Shown here: piece by piece, positions 1 to 8,921 of the stretch
How the letters are laid out: every line of letters begins with the position of its first letter
Numbering within the stretch: position 1 is the first letter of the stretch
DNA from: a virus
Direction: 5' to 3' (one strand)
IMG/VR virus record: IMGVR_UViG_3300030329_002898
Coordinates: 1-47,450 of that record
Length of the DNA: 47,450 nucleotides
Made by a program: the position numbers and the translations under genes
Notes under the pieces: generated by a model
What the model saw: the letters and a program-made list of their open reading frames with translations, nothing else
What the model was told of the DNA's origin: nothing
Databases searched by the model: none

Positions 1-99
1 CGGAAAACTTGCAGAAGCTTTTGACGGCAAAAAAATTGATCTTTCTCACCCTCAAGCAAAAGCGTACCTTGAGAAACATAGTAAGCCAAAAGTAGATGC
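1..99. repeat. Left copy of 99-bp terminal overlap of a circular genome
   Basis: Bases 1-99 are identical to 47352-47450. Both copies lie inside the same reading frame of the small-terminase gene, and joining them gives one uninterrupted protein. This is what a circular or circularly permuted genome looks like when an assembler leaves an overlap of one k-mer. It is unlikely to be a real virion-end repeat because it cuts through a gene. Confidence 0.9.
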
Positions 100-631
100 T
101 GACGAAATATCGAGTACAGTGGTAGTTAATCCGTCTGGTGTAGAGTCAAGTGGCCGAAAAGGTAAGTTAAATAATTTAAAGGCAGCCGCGGGTTCTAACG
201 ATGAATCGGAATTTGATATTGAGGGCATGGAGTATGTTCCTGAACAAATTCGTAAATTATCAGATTGGCCCTTAAAGAAATTAGTTAAACGTTTTGGTAA
301 TGTTGCCTCTTTTATTGATTGGCTTAAAGCTACCAAGATAATAGAGGATATTGAGACGGCTCGATTAAAGAACGGAAAGGCCGCGGGTGATTTAGTTACA
401 CGTGATTTAATTGTACGCGGTGTTATTGATCCTATTGAGACGGCACACATAAAAATGATCACCGATGGAGCTAAGAACATTGCTAACCGTGTTCACTCTA
501 TGGCGATAGCTGGCAAAGAGGTAGAAGAGTGTGAAAGATATGCGCGCGAAACTTTACAGAGTTTTATAAGACCAATGAAGGCTAAGGTAGCCAGGACTAT
601 AAAACAAGAAATGGAAGACTTCGAAGATTGA
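1..631 (+). CDS. terS: Terminase small subunit, 3' part
   Basis: This is the in-frame continuation of the gene that starts at 47269; base 1 is the third base of codon 28. The C-terminal part, from about residue 70, is charged and helical and ends in Lys-Gln-Glu-Met-Glu-Asp-Phe-Glu-Asp. That fits the lambda Nu1 plan, where the C-terminal half contacts the large subunit. A GTG at 119 is in frame, but it is internal once the genome is closed and need not be a start. A membrane peptide gene and a small coiled-coil gene separate it from the large subunit, which is not typical of lambda. Confidence 0.8.
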   Translation, partial: GKLAEAFDGKKIDLSHPQAKAYLEKHSKPKVDADEISSTVVVNPSGVESSGRKGKLNNLKAAAGSNDESEFDIEGMEYVPEQIRKLSDWPLKKLVKRFGNVASFIDWLKATKIIEDIETARLKNGKAAGDLVTRDLIVRGVIDPIETAHIKMITDGAKNIANRVHSMAIAGKEVEECERYARETLQSFIRPMKAKVARTIKQEMEDFED

Positions 632-645
632 TTTATGATTATGAT

Positions 646-723
646 ATGTCTGCTTTTCTAATTATGATCGTTCTTTTATTTGCGATAGCGGTTTTAGTTT
701 TAGAGAAATTTTTTGATAAGTAA
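646..723 (+). CDS. 25-residue hydrophobic peptide
   Basis: A short frame of ATG plus 24 codons (start 646, stop 721-723) encodes a single hydrophobic segment followed by Glu-Lys-Phe-Phe-Asp-Lys. It fills most of the gap between the small terminase and the next gene, whose GGGGA ribosome site overlaps its end. One transmembrane helix is predicted by eye. I do not recognise it. It could be a small membrane peptide or merely spacer, and the absence of an obvious Shine-Dalgarno site keeps confidence low. Confidence 0.35.
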   Translation: MSAFLIMIVLLFAIAVLVLEKFFDK

Positions 724-738
724 AAGGGGAATAATAAA

Positions 739-981
739 ATGACATTTGTAGCTTTTTGGTGTGGCTTTATGATAGGCGCTTGTTTTTATGCTTGGAAACA
801 CAATCGAGATCTTGAAGACGTGCGTAATAAATTTGAGCAAAAGTTAATAACAGCTATTCGCGATACTAAAGCACATGCCGAATTATGCAAACATCAAGCT
901 GAATTAAATAAACGTGCTGAGGATGCACTTGACCAGCAAGATAAAATTGTAGAGCGTGTTTTAGGGAAAGTTAGAGCATGA
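739..981 (+). CDS. Small membrane-anchored coiled-coil protein
   Basis: The protein has 80 residues. Residues 1-19 are a hydrophobic N-terminal anchor with Phe, Trp and Cys, and residues 20-80 are a charged, heptad-like helix. The ATG is preceded by an AAGGGGA ribosome site 7 bases upstream, and the stop overlaps the ATG of the large terminase (ATGA, 978-981), so the two are translationally coupled. The shape, one N-terminal membrane helix plus a coiled coil, resembles small spanin or holin-associated proteins, but its place inside the packaging operon gives no direct support for that. Function unknown. Confidence 0.7.
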   Translation: MTFVAFWCGFMIGACFYAWKHNRDLEDVRNKFEQKLITAIRDTKAHAELCKHQAELNKRAEDALDQQDKIVERVLGKVRA

Positions 982-2966
982 TTATAGGCGGCGACTGGTT
1001 AATTGATCAAGTTAATAATTTAACTGATGAAATAACACATATAAAACCATCGACATTTAACGAGCAAAATCGTTATCTACCAGAATCCGTAACCTCTATG
1101 CCTGGATATATTCGTTATGATGTTAACCCATTTATGAGAGAAATAATAGATTGCTTTGATATTAACTCTCCAGTGCGTGAAGTAAATTTAATGAAGGGCG
1201 TACAGATTACTTACTCTACTCTCTTAGAATCTGGCGCTCTTTATTTTATGAAGGAAGTTAAAACTGTTCCTTTAATGTATATGACGGCAGATAAGGAGCT
1301 TGCCGCTGCACGTATAGAGAATAATTTTATTCCTATGATTAATCATTCTGGATTTGCTGATATAATCCGTTCAAGTGATGAGGGTAATGCGAGAAAGTCC
1401 GGTAAAACTCGCGACCATATACAATGGGAAGGCGGCGGTTACATGGTGCCATTTGGGGCCAATAATGCCAATAAAATGCGATCATTTTCAATTATGGTAA
1501 TGCTTAAAGATGAAATTGACGCATGGCCTGAAACAGTAGGTCAAGATGGTGATCCGGATAGCTTAAGTGATGACAGAACATCGGCATATCATGAAAGGAG
1601 AAAAATATTTAGGGGTTCAACCCCTTTGATTTGGGAAAATTCTAAAATAAGAAAGCGTTATGAGGAAGGCGACCAAAGAAAATATTATGTGCTCTGCAAA
1701 CATTGTAATTACCCTCAATATCTAAGATGGAGTGGCAGAAATCAGAGAACCGGTCAAGATTTTGGTTTTGTATGGGAGACTGAAAAAGGCAGATTAGTTA
1801 ATGAATCAGTTCGTTATAAATGCGAGCAATGCGGGACAGAGCATTTTGAACATGATAAGGTAAATCTGTTTTCAGAGGAGCACGGGGCGCACTGGAAGCC
1901 TACTGCAATAGCTAAAAAAGAGCACGTAAGGAGTTATCATATACCGGCCCTATACTCTCCTATAGGTATGCAACCTTGGTATAAATCGGTTCAAGCATAT
2001 TTAGACTCATATGACCCAATATCAAAGCGTGTTAAGGATATAGGTAAATATCAAGTATTTTACAATAACGTTCTTGGTGAGCCTTTTAAAATGCTTGGTA
2101 CTAAGCTTACGACTACAATGGTTAATGCTCATAAGCGTGCAGAGTATAGCCGTGGTAACATACCTCAAGAGTACTCTAAGAAAGTTACTGGCGGCCCAAT
2201 ACTGAATATTACTATGGCGGTGGACGTTCACCAAAAGAGCTTAGATCTTAGTATTATCGGCTGGACTCGCGGCTGTAGATCATTTTTACTGGATTATGAA
2301 TTGATAGAAGCTCCAGAGGGAGAGCCGGACTATGATTGTACAGATGTTAAGTCCCGCGCATGGCCTAGATTAAGGGATATTATAGAAAATAGAAAATATG
2401 ATAATATGGGTATTTCTATTACTCTAATAGACTCAGGATTTGGAAACGATACTGTTTGTTCATTTTGTTCACAATATACAACCGGTGTATATCCTATTAT
2501 AGGTAGAGATAGACCGGCCAAGAGTCAGACTATAAGAGAGTTTGGCGAGTTCGAGACGCAAATAGGCACAAAAGGCTATAGAATAATTGTAGACCATTAT
2601 AAAGATAGATTAGCGCCTACACTTCGCAGAGAATGGGACGATATACAGGGTTTACAGCCTGATTACCATTTTAATGCGCCCGTTGACATGCTTGATAAGG
2701 AAATGAAGGAATTAACGACAGAAAGCAGAAGAAAGAAAACAGATCAATATGGTCGCGTATCTTACTACTGGCATAGGCCGGACGGCTCTAGAAATGAATT
2801 ATGGGATTTGCTCGTCTATAACTCTGCTGCCATAGAAATAATGGCTTATAATTTTTGTATAAATTACCTTGAGGCTGAAACAGTATCATGGGATCTTTGG
2901 TGGGATTATTTAGAGTTTGGTTCTGATTACATCAAAAAGCGACATAAAGAAAGGCCTTATATCTAA
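978..2966 (+). CDS. terL: Terminase large subunit, GpA family
   Basis: At 662 residues this is the usual length for lambda gpA-type large terminases, the ATPase and nuclease that cuts concatemers and drives DNA into the prohead. A deviant Walker A lies at residues 71-80 (Leu-Met-Lys-Gly-Val-Gln-Ile-Thr-Tyr-Ser, compare the lambda gpA form). Walker B with Asp178-Glu179 follows in a hydrophobic strand. Two CxxC pairs (C240/C243 and C282/C285) form the GpA zinc knuckle. The nuclease half starts around residue 415 with Ala-Val-Asp-Val-His and continues with Leu-Ile-Asp-Ser-Gly. GpA terminases normally cut at cos, which suggests cohesive ends. Confidence 0.95.
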   Translation: MIIGGDWLIDQVNNLTDEITHIKPSTFNEQNRYLPESVTSMPGYIRYDVNPFMREIIDCFDINSPVREVNLMKGVQITYSTLLESGALYFMKEVKTVPLMYMTADKELAAARIENNFIPMINHSGFADIIRSSDEGNARKSGKTRDHIQWEGGGYMVPFGANNANKMRSFSIMVMLKDEIDAWPETVGQDGDPDSLSDDRTSAYHERRKIFRGSTPLIWENSKIRKRYEEGDQRKYYVLCKHCNYPQYLRWSGRNQRTGQDFGFVWETEKGRLVNESVRYKCEQCGTEHFEHDKVNLFSEEHGAHWKPTAIAKKEHVRSYHIPALYSPIGMQPWYKSVQAYLDSYDPISKRVKDIGKYQVFYNNVLGEPFKMLGTKLTTTMVNAHKRAEYSRGNIPQEYSKKVTGGPILNITMAVDVHQKSLDLSIIGWTRGCRSFLLDYELIEAPEGEPDYDCTDVKSRAWPRLRDIIENRKYDNMGISITLIDSGFGNDTVCSFCSQYTTGVYPIIGRDRPAKSQTIREFGEFETQIGTKGYRIIVDHYKDRLAPTLRREWDDIQGLQPDYHFNAPVDMLDKEMKELTTESRRKKTDQYGRVSYYWHRPDGSRNELWDLLVYNSAAIEIMAYNFCINYLEAETVSWDLWWDYLEFGSDYIKKRHKERPYI

Positions 2967-2977
2967 AATATCAATGT

Positions 2978-3005
2978 TTGCAAGTTTGATTATTGATTGT
3001 ATAAT
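2978..3005 (+). promoter_or_regulatory. Candidate sigma70 promoter for gpW-like gene
   Basis: TTGCAA (2978-2983), a 16-base spacer and TATAAT (3000-3005) stand in a 65-bp gap. Transcription would start near 3012, and the next gene starts at 3032 behind an AAAGG ribosome site. The spacer contains TATTGATT just before the -10 box, as does the second head-gene promoter at 9794. Confidence 0.55.
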
Positions 3006-3031
3006 TATCTAAAACCTCAAAGGCTTTCGTT

Positions 3032-3292
3032 ATGCCCATAGATTCAAACTACTTACAGCAAAGAATTGATAAGCTTAAACAGCGTATCGAAGCTCTTGAA
3101 GACGCATATTTTCAAATTGCATCCGGTGCAATACTATCATATACACTAGATACAGGCCAATCAAGGCAGGTAGTAACAAAAGCAAGCTTGTCCGAAATGC
3201 AGCGCGTGATTGATGGAATGATGAATCAATTGGCCGTGATGTGTGCTAGATTAGACGGTTCTGGAGTTCAAATAGTGAGGCCACAGTTTTAA
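3032..3292 (+). CDS. gpW-like head-tail joining protein
   Basis: The protein has 86 residues and lies between large terminase and portal, exactly where lambda gpW sits. The N-terminal 30 residues are a strongly charged helix (Leu-Gln-Gln-Arg-Ile-Asp-Lys-Leu-Lys-Gln-Arg). A Ser-Tyr-Thr-Leu-Asp-Thr-Gly-Gln-Ser beta hairpin follows, then a second helix rich in Met and Gln. This helix-hairpin-helix plan fits gpW, which plugs the portal after packaging and provides the tail-joining surface. Lambda gpW is shorter (68 residues). The assignment rests on position and shape, not on a strong sequence motif. Confidence 0.65.
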   Translation: MPIDSNYLQQRIDKLKQRIEALEDAYFQIASGAILSYTLDTGQSRQVVTKASLSEMQRVIDGMMNQLAVMCARLDGSGVQIVRPQF

Positions 3293-3294
3293 TT

Positions 3295-4881
3295 ATGATC
3301 GGTTTTATTAAAAATTTATTTGGTGCTTCTAATGGAGAAGTAGCCGAAAATGACGGGCAAATAAAGATACAGGCCTATGACGAGTATAATCAACATGTAT
3401 TCAACGGCAATAAATACCCTGGGGGATTTGGATACCAATATGATACTGAACTAGATTACTGGTCATTGCGGCAAAAGTCAGCACAGCTATTTAAGGGTAA
3501 TCATTATGCAGCCGGTATTATTGACCGATTAGTCAACAATGAAATTAATACAGGTATGGCTCTTGAGGCAACGCCGGAGCCTACAATATTAGGTATTGAT
3601 GAGGAGTTTCTTGGTGACTGGTCAGAGAATTTAGAAAACATTTTTCAGATTTGGGCAAACGATCCCAAGCTATGTGACTATTCGCAGAGATTGACTTTTA
3701 ATGAGATTCAGAAAAAAGCCCGTGAAGAGGCTCTAATTGCTGGCGATGTTCTTGTTATTATTCGTTCTGGTAGAACAGGATTGCCAAATATTCAATTAGT
3801 ACGTGGTGATAGGGTTCAAAGCCCTTTGACTGAAAAGCCAATTCCTGAAGGTCATAGAATAGTTGACGGTATTGAGTTGGATCAAAGAAATCGTCATGTT
3901 AGGTATTGGATACAAAACGATAATTTAGATTTTGAAGGAATTACGTCTTTTGGAATAAGAAGTAAAAGAACTATGTCTTTTTTACTTTATGGCAAAGAAC
4001 CCAGAAAGGGCGAAGTTAGAGGAATGCCTTTACTGTCAAGAGTATTACAGTCATTAAAAGAAATAGACCGCTATAGAGATAGCGCCCAAAGAAAGGCTGT
4101 AATCAATTCATTCTTAGCGATGTATATAAAGAAAACTGAAGATAAAATGTCAAGTATGCCTGTAAGCGGGGGGGCCATACATAAAGACTCTATTCAATTA
4201 TCCTCACAACAAGCACCTAGAAAATTTAATTTAGCTTCACAAATGCCAGGAATAGTCTATGAGGAATTGGAAGTAGGCGAAGAGCCAGTTGGTTTTCACA
4301 GCCAAGGAACTGACGTAAACTTTCCTAATTTTGAGGGTGCGATGCTCCAGTCAATAGGTTGGTCGTTGGGTATTCCACCAGAAATTTTAACACTATCTTT
4401 TAATCAAAATTATTCAGCTTCACAAGCTGCTATAAATGAATTTAAAATGTATTTAGATTCAGTGCGCGAAGATTTCTCAATTGATTTTTGTAAGCCAATT
4501 TATAAGGAGTGGTTTATTTCAAGTAATCTTAATAAAACTGTGCAAGCTCCTGGATTTTTACAAGCTTGGAGAGATCCATCAAAATATTTGACTGTTGGCG
4601 CTTGGCTTTGGTCAAGTTGGACGGGTGCAGTAAAACCTTCAACAGATATGAAAAAAGCCGCACAAGGTGCAGAGATAATTATAGATCGTGGATGGTCTAC
4701 TAATGATAAAATGTCTCGCGAATTAACGGGCACAAAATTTTCAAAGAATGTAAAAAAACTGAAGAGGGAAAATGAGCAGTTAGCAGAAGCCTTGAGACCT
4801 ATGCTAGAGCTAAAACAAGAATTTGGCCCTGAACAAGTAGAAGAAGGCATGACAGCTATTTATGATGAAGAGGTTAATTAA
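3295..4881 (+). CDS. Portal protein, lambda gpB family
   Basis: The 528 residues match the size and features of lambda-family portals: the N-terminal Tyr-Ala-Ala-Gly-Ile-Ile-Asp-Arg-Leu-Val helix, a central Ala-Gly-Asp-Val-Leu-Val strand, an Arg-Gly-Met-Pro-Leu-Leu-Ser-Arg-Val-Leu segment, and Trp-Ser-Leu-Gly-Ile-Pro-Pro-Glu near residue 360. Twelve copies form the dodecameric ring at the head vertex through which DNA enters and leaves. The stop is directly abutted by the next ATG. In lambda the portal is followed at once by the protease, but here five other genes intervene. Confidence 0.93.
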   Translation: MIGFIKNLFGASNGEVAENDGQIKIQAYDEYNQHVFNGNKYPGGFGYQYDTELDYWSLRQKSAQLFKGNHYAAGIIDRLVNNEINTGMALEATPEPTILGIDEEFLGDWSENLENIFQIWANDPKLCDYSQRLTFNEIQKKAREEALIAGDVLVIIRSGRTGLPNIQLVRGDRVQSPLTEKPIPEGHRIVDGIELDQRNRHVRYWIQNDNLDFEGITSFGIRSKRTMSFLLYGKEPRKGEVRGMPLLSRVLQSLKEIDRYRDSAQRKAVINSFLAMYIKKTEDKMSSMPVSGGAIHKDSIQLSSQQAPRKFNLASQMPGIVYEELEVGEEPVGFHSQGTDVNFPNFEGAMLQSIGWSLGIPPEILTLSFNQNYSASQAAINEFKMYLDSVREDFSIDFCKPIYKEWFISSNLNKTVQAPGFLQAWRDPSKYLTVGAWLWSSWTGAVKPSTDMKKAAQGAEIIIDRGWSTNDKMSRELTGTKFSKNVKKLKRENEQLAEALRPMLELKQEFGPEQVEEGMTAIYDEEVN

Positions 4882-5256
4882 ATGTCTTGTGGAATATTAA
4901 ATTTTGATGCTGCAAACTGTATGCAGATATTTATAGGTTTAGATTTTAATCCAGTTTCAATAACGATAGACGGGGCAGGGCCAGACCTAACCAATCAAGA
5001 TATAAAAATGAATATTTATGATGGTTGTGGCAATAAGGTCTTAGAGTTAGTTGAGGTAGGCAGCTCTGTATTAACTGGAATTTATATACCAGATCCAACT
5101 ACAAAAACATTTTACCCACAATTTAGAAAGGCAGAAACTGCACTACTAGAAGAAAAGACATATACACATGAAATAATAATCACCGATGAAAACTTAAATG
5201 AAGAAATGTTTTTAAGGGGTACTTTCGTCGCTGTAAATGGCTGCTCTAATGTCTAA
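4882..5256 (+). CDS. Putative virion structural protein, beta-rich (124 aa)
   Basis: The start codon follows the portal stop without a gap. The protein is beta-rich and contains Asp-Ile-Lys-Met-Asn-Ile-Tyr-Asp-Gly-Cys-Gly-Asn-Lys and Tyr-Thr-His-Glu-Ile-Ile-Ile-Thr-Asp. This layout resembles small Ig-like or BppU-type N-terminal domains that phages use in structural proteins, although I do not recognise a defined family. It is the first gene of a five-gene insertion between portal and protease. It overlaps the next gene by 8-20 bp, which suggests co-translation. Confidence 0.7.
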   Translation: MSCGILNFDAANCMQIFIGLDFNPVSITIDGAGPDLTNQDIKMNIYDGCGNKVLELVEVGSSVLTGIYIPDPTTKTFYPQFRKAETALLEEKTYTHEIIITDENLNEEMFLRGTFVAVNGCSNV

Positions 5257-5698
5257 AATTTCTATTACAAACAACGTTACAAGAGTAACAGTCAATAAGG
5301 AGTCACCACAGGTATCAATAGCTACAAACCAGACGAATGTAACAGTTAATAAGCAAATACGGAAGGTTGTAGTAACTCCAAACCAAAAACATGTAACAGT
5401 TAATAAGGTAATACGCCGAGTTTTAGTAACTCCAAACCAGACGAATGTAACAGTTTCAAAAACAGGAAGTCAAGGCTTGCCTGGTAATTCTTGGATAGAT
5501 GTTGCGGGTGATGTAGAATACACTGGGGTAGATACAAATATTGCAAGCGGTGAAGTTTTGACATGCGCTTATAAAAGCGACACAATATATAGGTTTATAA
5601 ACTCTACAGAAAATGTAAATGGGTATCCTATAGAAGACTCATTTTATAGCAATTTTGATGGAACAAATTTAACAAATTTAATAGTTAGCAGAGGTTAA
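5249..5698 (+). CDS. Repeat-bearing structural protein with VTVNK repeats
   Basis: The first third of the protein consists of 18-residue repeats built on Val-Thr-Val-Asn-Lys and Thr-Pro-Asn-Gln, ending in a short collagen-like Gly-Ser-Gln-Gly-Leu-Pro-Gly. The remaining ~75 residues form a small beta-rich domain (Trp-Ile-Asp-Val-Ala-Gly-Asp...) of the type seen at the tips of minor virion proteins. ATG at 5249 overlaps the upstream stop; an in-frame ATG at 5237 would add four residues, and neither has a clear ribosome site. A beta-solenoid or fibrous stalk carrying a C-terminal head is the likely shape. A head fibre is possible given its place between portal and protease. Confidence 0.75.
   Translation: MSKISITNNVTRVTVNKESPQVSIATNQTNVTVNKQIRKVVVTPNQKHVTVNKVIRRVLVTPNQTNVTVSKTGSQGLPGNSWIDVAGDVEYTGVDTNIASGEVLTCAYKSDTIYRFINSTENVNGYPIEDSFYSNFDGTNLTNLIVSRG
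5285..5461 (+). repeat. 54-bp tandem repeat (3.3 units) inside a structural gene
   Basis: The string GTAACAGT recurs at 5285, 5339, 5393 and 5447, an exact 54-bp period. Two longer blocks (ACTCCAAACCA and CAGACGAATGTAACAGTT) recur almost unchanged. The period equals 18 codons, so unit gain or loss would keep the frame. Confidence 0.85.
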
Positions 5699-5700
5699 AA

Positions 5701-7014
5701 ATGGCTATTATCACAGATCCCGATGATCTTAACCAAAATACTGAAATCACTATTGATACTTCAGCCAAAACAATTGAGCTTACAGTTACGGGTAATCTAA
5801 ATGATGGCGTTACCGGTCAAGCTTTTTACTCCTTTCTTAAAGAAGAATGGCGTAATACATCATTAATTCAGTATGATCCACCTTTTAACCAGATGATAAC
5901 AAGCGAGCAATTTGAATTTATCAATGGTTGGACTCCTGCCAATGACACAACACGTAATTTGTTAAAGACTGTTGGCTGGCGTGAAATTAATGCTTCAGGC
6001 GTACTCGAAAGGGAGTATATGAACGTCATTAACTTAGGTGATATTGAATCAACGAACACTGCATATTATGCTTTTAGCTCCGATACAGCCAAAACTGATT
6101 TCAGTTTTACAGGGGAAATTAACCAAGCTATTCAGACTTATGGTGATTCTAGTAATGGTAATTTTGATAAACGCTCAGACAGCCTCACAATCTATATAAG
6201 ATCACAAGGTAATACTTATGATTCTGCCACATCAGGTAGTATTGGTCTAAGCTCATTAAATTATAAAACGAACCGATTTCCTTTAAGTGAAGGCTTGGAC
6301 AGTAAGATTAGTGCTTCTGACTCTGACATTCAGAACAATACTCCATACACAGGAATGAGCATTACTTATGGAGCTGTAACCAGAACTATAGGATCGTCCA
6401 CTTATAACTTCGACATTGTTATAGATGGCAACAATGGAACGACTCAACAGATTTATGAGTTTGTTCAATATAACTTACGTCAATCTACCGATATAGACGA
6501 TGGCGCGGGAACTCAGGTAGGTCAACTGGCAAATGACTTATTAAAATTCGAAGGTGATACATTAAAAACTACCACTGGTGTAGTTATTGATAATTTTCAG
6601 GCTAGTGATCGTAACAATTTGGTTTTTACTGATACAACGAACACCGAAAGGACTTACCCATTTTTAGCAACTGGGACTTTGCTGTTTAATGCTAACTTGG
6701 TAAATGATTCAGACGCTATTTATAAAATGTTTTTTACGTCTGGTTACGGGACAAGCAGCGCGATTATAGTCGATGATAATTCTGGAACTGATATTTCTGG
6801 TAATGTTGGCGGTGCTTCTTCAATTGATTTTACTTTTGATTACGATGGAAATACTCAAGGCGGCAGAACTTCTGGAACCGATGCGGCTGTAAAGGTGGTT
6901 GCAATTGGCCTTGATAAAGCTCAATACGTTATAGCCGATGCCACTTTGACAAGATCAACAGGGCAGAACATTTCATTAGTTTCACCATTTGAACGGAATT
7001 ACAGCAATACATAA
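5701..7014 (+). CDS. Large virion structural protein, module-containing (437 aa)
   Basis: A beta-rich protein of 437 residues with no known enzyme motif. Near residue 45 it carries a module reading Tyr-Ser-Phe-Leu-Lys-Glu-Glu-Trp-Arg. Around residue 245 there is a second, related stretch starting Thr-Thr-Gln-Gln-Ile-Tyr-Glu-Phe-Val-Gln-Tyr. Similar stretches occur in the next large protein and in the protein at 9285, so the insertion is built from shared parts. Gly/Ser/Thr/Asn-rich beta segments fit an extended surface protein such as a head fibre or decoration. It lies inside the head operon and its start overlaps no neighbour. Role inferred from context only. Confidence 0.72.
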   Translation: MAIITDPDDLNQNTEITIDTSAKTIELTVTGNLNDGVTGQAFYSFLKEEWRNTSLIQYDPPFNQMITSEQFEFINGWTPANDTTRNLLKTVGWREINASGVLEREYMNVINLGDIESTNTAYYAFSSDTAKTDFSFTGEINQAIQTYGDSSNGNFDKRSDSLTIYIRSQGNTYDSATSGSIGLSSLNYKTNRFPLSEGLDSKISASDSDIQNNTPYTGMSITYGAVTRTIGSSTYNFDIVIDGNNGTTQQIYEFVQYNLRQSTDIDDGAGTQVGQLANDLLKFEGDTLKTTTGVVIDNFQASDRNNLVFTDTTNTERTYPFLATGTLLFNANLVNDSDAIYKMFFTSGYGTSSAIIVDDNSGTDISGNVGGASSIDFTFDYDGNTQGGRTSGTDAAVKVVAIGLDKAQYVIADATLTRSTGQNISLVSPFERNYSNT

Positions 7015-7028
7015 TTAAGGGTCTTTAA

Positions 7029-8921
7029 ATGGCTACGATCACAAGCACGTCAACCCGAATTACGATTAGTGGAACTTATAAAGATTTTACATGTGACACT
7101 GGTTCTACTTCAACTGTCATTCAGTACAGTAGTGGAGATGCACCTGCAAGCGGCGATGCTGGTCGTTTTTTGATGTGGAAGAACGGATCTGTAACAGGTA
7201 ATTGGGAAATAAGATTTATAGAAAGTGCCACTGCAACAAGCGTAACGATTACAGATGGAGGATTTAGCTCTGCGCCTTCAAGTGGCGATAGTTTCGCAAT
7301 ATCAACAAATTTAGATGATTTAAATTCAGCGACTTCGAATTCTGTAATGCGTAAGCAAGGAAGAAGCTTTCATATGCGTGGGCGTGACTTTGAGCTTACC
7401 TCAAATGCTTTTTTGGCTGATGTAAATTGTTCTTTAGTAACATCAGCAACTCAAACCGGTTCAGGATTTATAAGGACGTATCCATTAGCTAATAATTGTG
7501 CTTTACAGTTTGGCAGGTTAATAGGTGGTGAGGCGAACGACTCAACAGAGACAATAGGGGGCTGTCAAATTATTTTTGAGGCAGCAAATAATACTTTAAT
7601 ATTTACTAATAAAAGTTCAGCCAACACTGCTGGCCCGATAATAAATTTTTATGGTTGCTTGATAGAGTCTTTTAATAATGGTTTCGATATGTTTATAAGA
7701 TCGTCAGGTGCAATGCGGTTAATTGGCTCTGTATGTGACGGGCCAATGGGAGGTCGCTTGTATAATAGTGCTTCTGAGCTTATTTCAGATAGGTTTAGTG
7801 GCAATACAAATGGTGGTATTGCTTGGTCGCTTGGAGGAGTTTTTACTAGACCAATAGATGATGCTTTCTTTTTTCAAGGAAATACAGCAGTTAAGGCTTT
7901 TCAGAATTTTACTGGTATATTTACGAATGTAACTTTTGCAGATTCAATTACTAATATAATTGATTCGTCAGGGGCAAATTCTGGATTACTATTTACGTTT
8001 ATAGACTGTACCACTTTTACAGATAGTAAAATTACAAACACTAAGGGAAATTATAAGCAAGCTAAGTCTATAAATTACACGCTAACAGATACAAGCGGAA
8101 GTGCATTAGCAGGCTCTAAAGTTGCAATTTACGATAATACTGGAATTATCCAGGATAGTATAAAAACAAGTTCATCAAGTGGATTAGTAGATACTATAAA
8201 TGCGGTTTTTTTTGATAGAACACATGGAAATACAAGTATAAATAAAACGCCTTTTGACATTCGTATAAGGAAATACGGCTATCAATACCAGGGTTTTCAA
8301 AGTTCAGTAAGTGAGCCTATCAAACAAGAGTTTAGGATACCAGTAAATAATGAGCTAGTTTCAACAGAGGCACAAGCCGCAGCAATTTCTGGCATTAGCA
8401 TTAACTTCTCAACTTCAACGCTCACAATAACAAGCAATACGACAACTCAGGAGCTATACGATTATTACCAATATCAATTAGCACAGACGGCACAAATGCC
8501 TTATGGAGAGGATCTAATACGCACTGGGGATTTTTTTAATATTGATGATTGGGATTTAGTTTTAGATGGTTGCACATACACAGGAAGCATAACAACTACT
8601 GGAAGCGCAACTTTTTTGAATAATGCTATTTTAGTAGGAACTATTACCGATAGCTCAGGAACTACAACTAGGACGGAATTAAATTTAACTGGCTTGCAAG
8701 CTAATACTGAAATACGTGTATATGATGCAGGAACAACAACAGAGCTTGCAGGAGTAGAAAACAGCGGAACAAGCTTTACCACAACCTTAGTGCAGCCTAG
8801 TGTTGATATTGTGGTATTGAGCTTAGGTTATGAGTATCAAAAGCTCAAAAATGTAAATACTTCACAAAATTTAACTCTACCTATACAACAAAGAGTAGAT
8901 AGGAGTTTTAGCAATCCATGA
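7029..8921 (+). CDS. Large repetitive virion structural protein (630 aa)
   Basis: A 630-residue, Thr/Ser/Asn-rich protein. The N-terminal ~105 residues (Ala-Thr-Ile-Thr-Ser-Thr-Ser-Thr-Arg-Ile-Thr-Ile) look like a capping or attachment domain. Residues ~120-350 read like short parallel beta turns. Around 355-425 there is a carboxypeptidase-regulatory/Ig-like pattern (Asp-Thr-Ser-Gly-Ser-Ala-Leu-Ala-Gly-Ser-Lys-Val), and around 455-540 a copy of the module shared with its neighbours (Thr-Thr-Gln-Glu-Leu-Tyr-Asp-Tyr-Tyr-Gln-Tyr-Gln-Leu). A second Gly-Thr-Ile-Thr-Asp-Ser-Ser-Gly domain closes it. This resembles a fibre or adhesin. Its place upstream of the head protease suggests a head-attached fibre. 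Confidence 0.72.
   Translation: MATITSTSTRITISGTYKDFTCDTGSTSTVIQYSSGDAPASGDAGRFLMWKNGSVTGNWEIRFIESATATSVTITDGGFSSAPSSGDSFAISTNLDDLNSATSNSVMRKQGRSFHMRGRDFELTSNAFLADVNCSLVTSATQTGSGFIRTYPLANNCALQFGRLIGGEANDSTETIGGCQIIFEAANNTLIFTNKSSANTAGPIINFYGCLIESFNNGFDMFIRSSGAMRLIGSVCDGPMGGRLYNSASELISDRFSGNTNGGIAWSLGGVFTRPIDDAFFFQGNTAVKAFQNFTGIFTNVTFADSITNIIDSSGANSGLLFTFIDCTTFTDSKITNTKGNYKQAKSINYTLTDTSGSALAGSKVAIYDNTGIIQDSIKTSSSSGLVDTINAVFFDRTHGNTSINKTPFDIRIRKYGYQYQGFQSSVSEPIKQEFRIPVNNELVSTEAQAAAISGISINFSTSTLTITSNTTTQELYDYYQYQLAQTAQMPYGEDLIRTGDFFNIDDWDLVLDGCTYTGSITTTGSATFLNNAILVGTITDSSGTTTRTELNLTGLQANTEIRVYDAGTTTELAGVENSGTSFTTTLVQPSVDIVVLSLGYEYQKLKNVNTSQNLTLPIQQRVDRSFSNP

Noticed and set aside
1-99. 99-bp direct terminal repeat as a real virion-end DTR
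   Set aside because: The repeat lies inside the small-terminase gene, has a typical assembler k-mer length, and joining the ends restores a full gene. A circular assembly overlap explains it.
5285-5461. Tandem 54-bp repeats as a CRISPR array
   Set aside because: Repeat and intervening sequence are both conserved and coding in one frame; there are no unique spacers and no cas genes.
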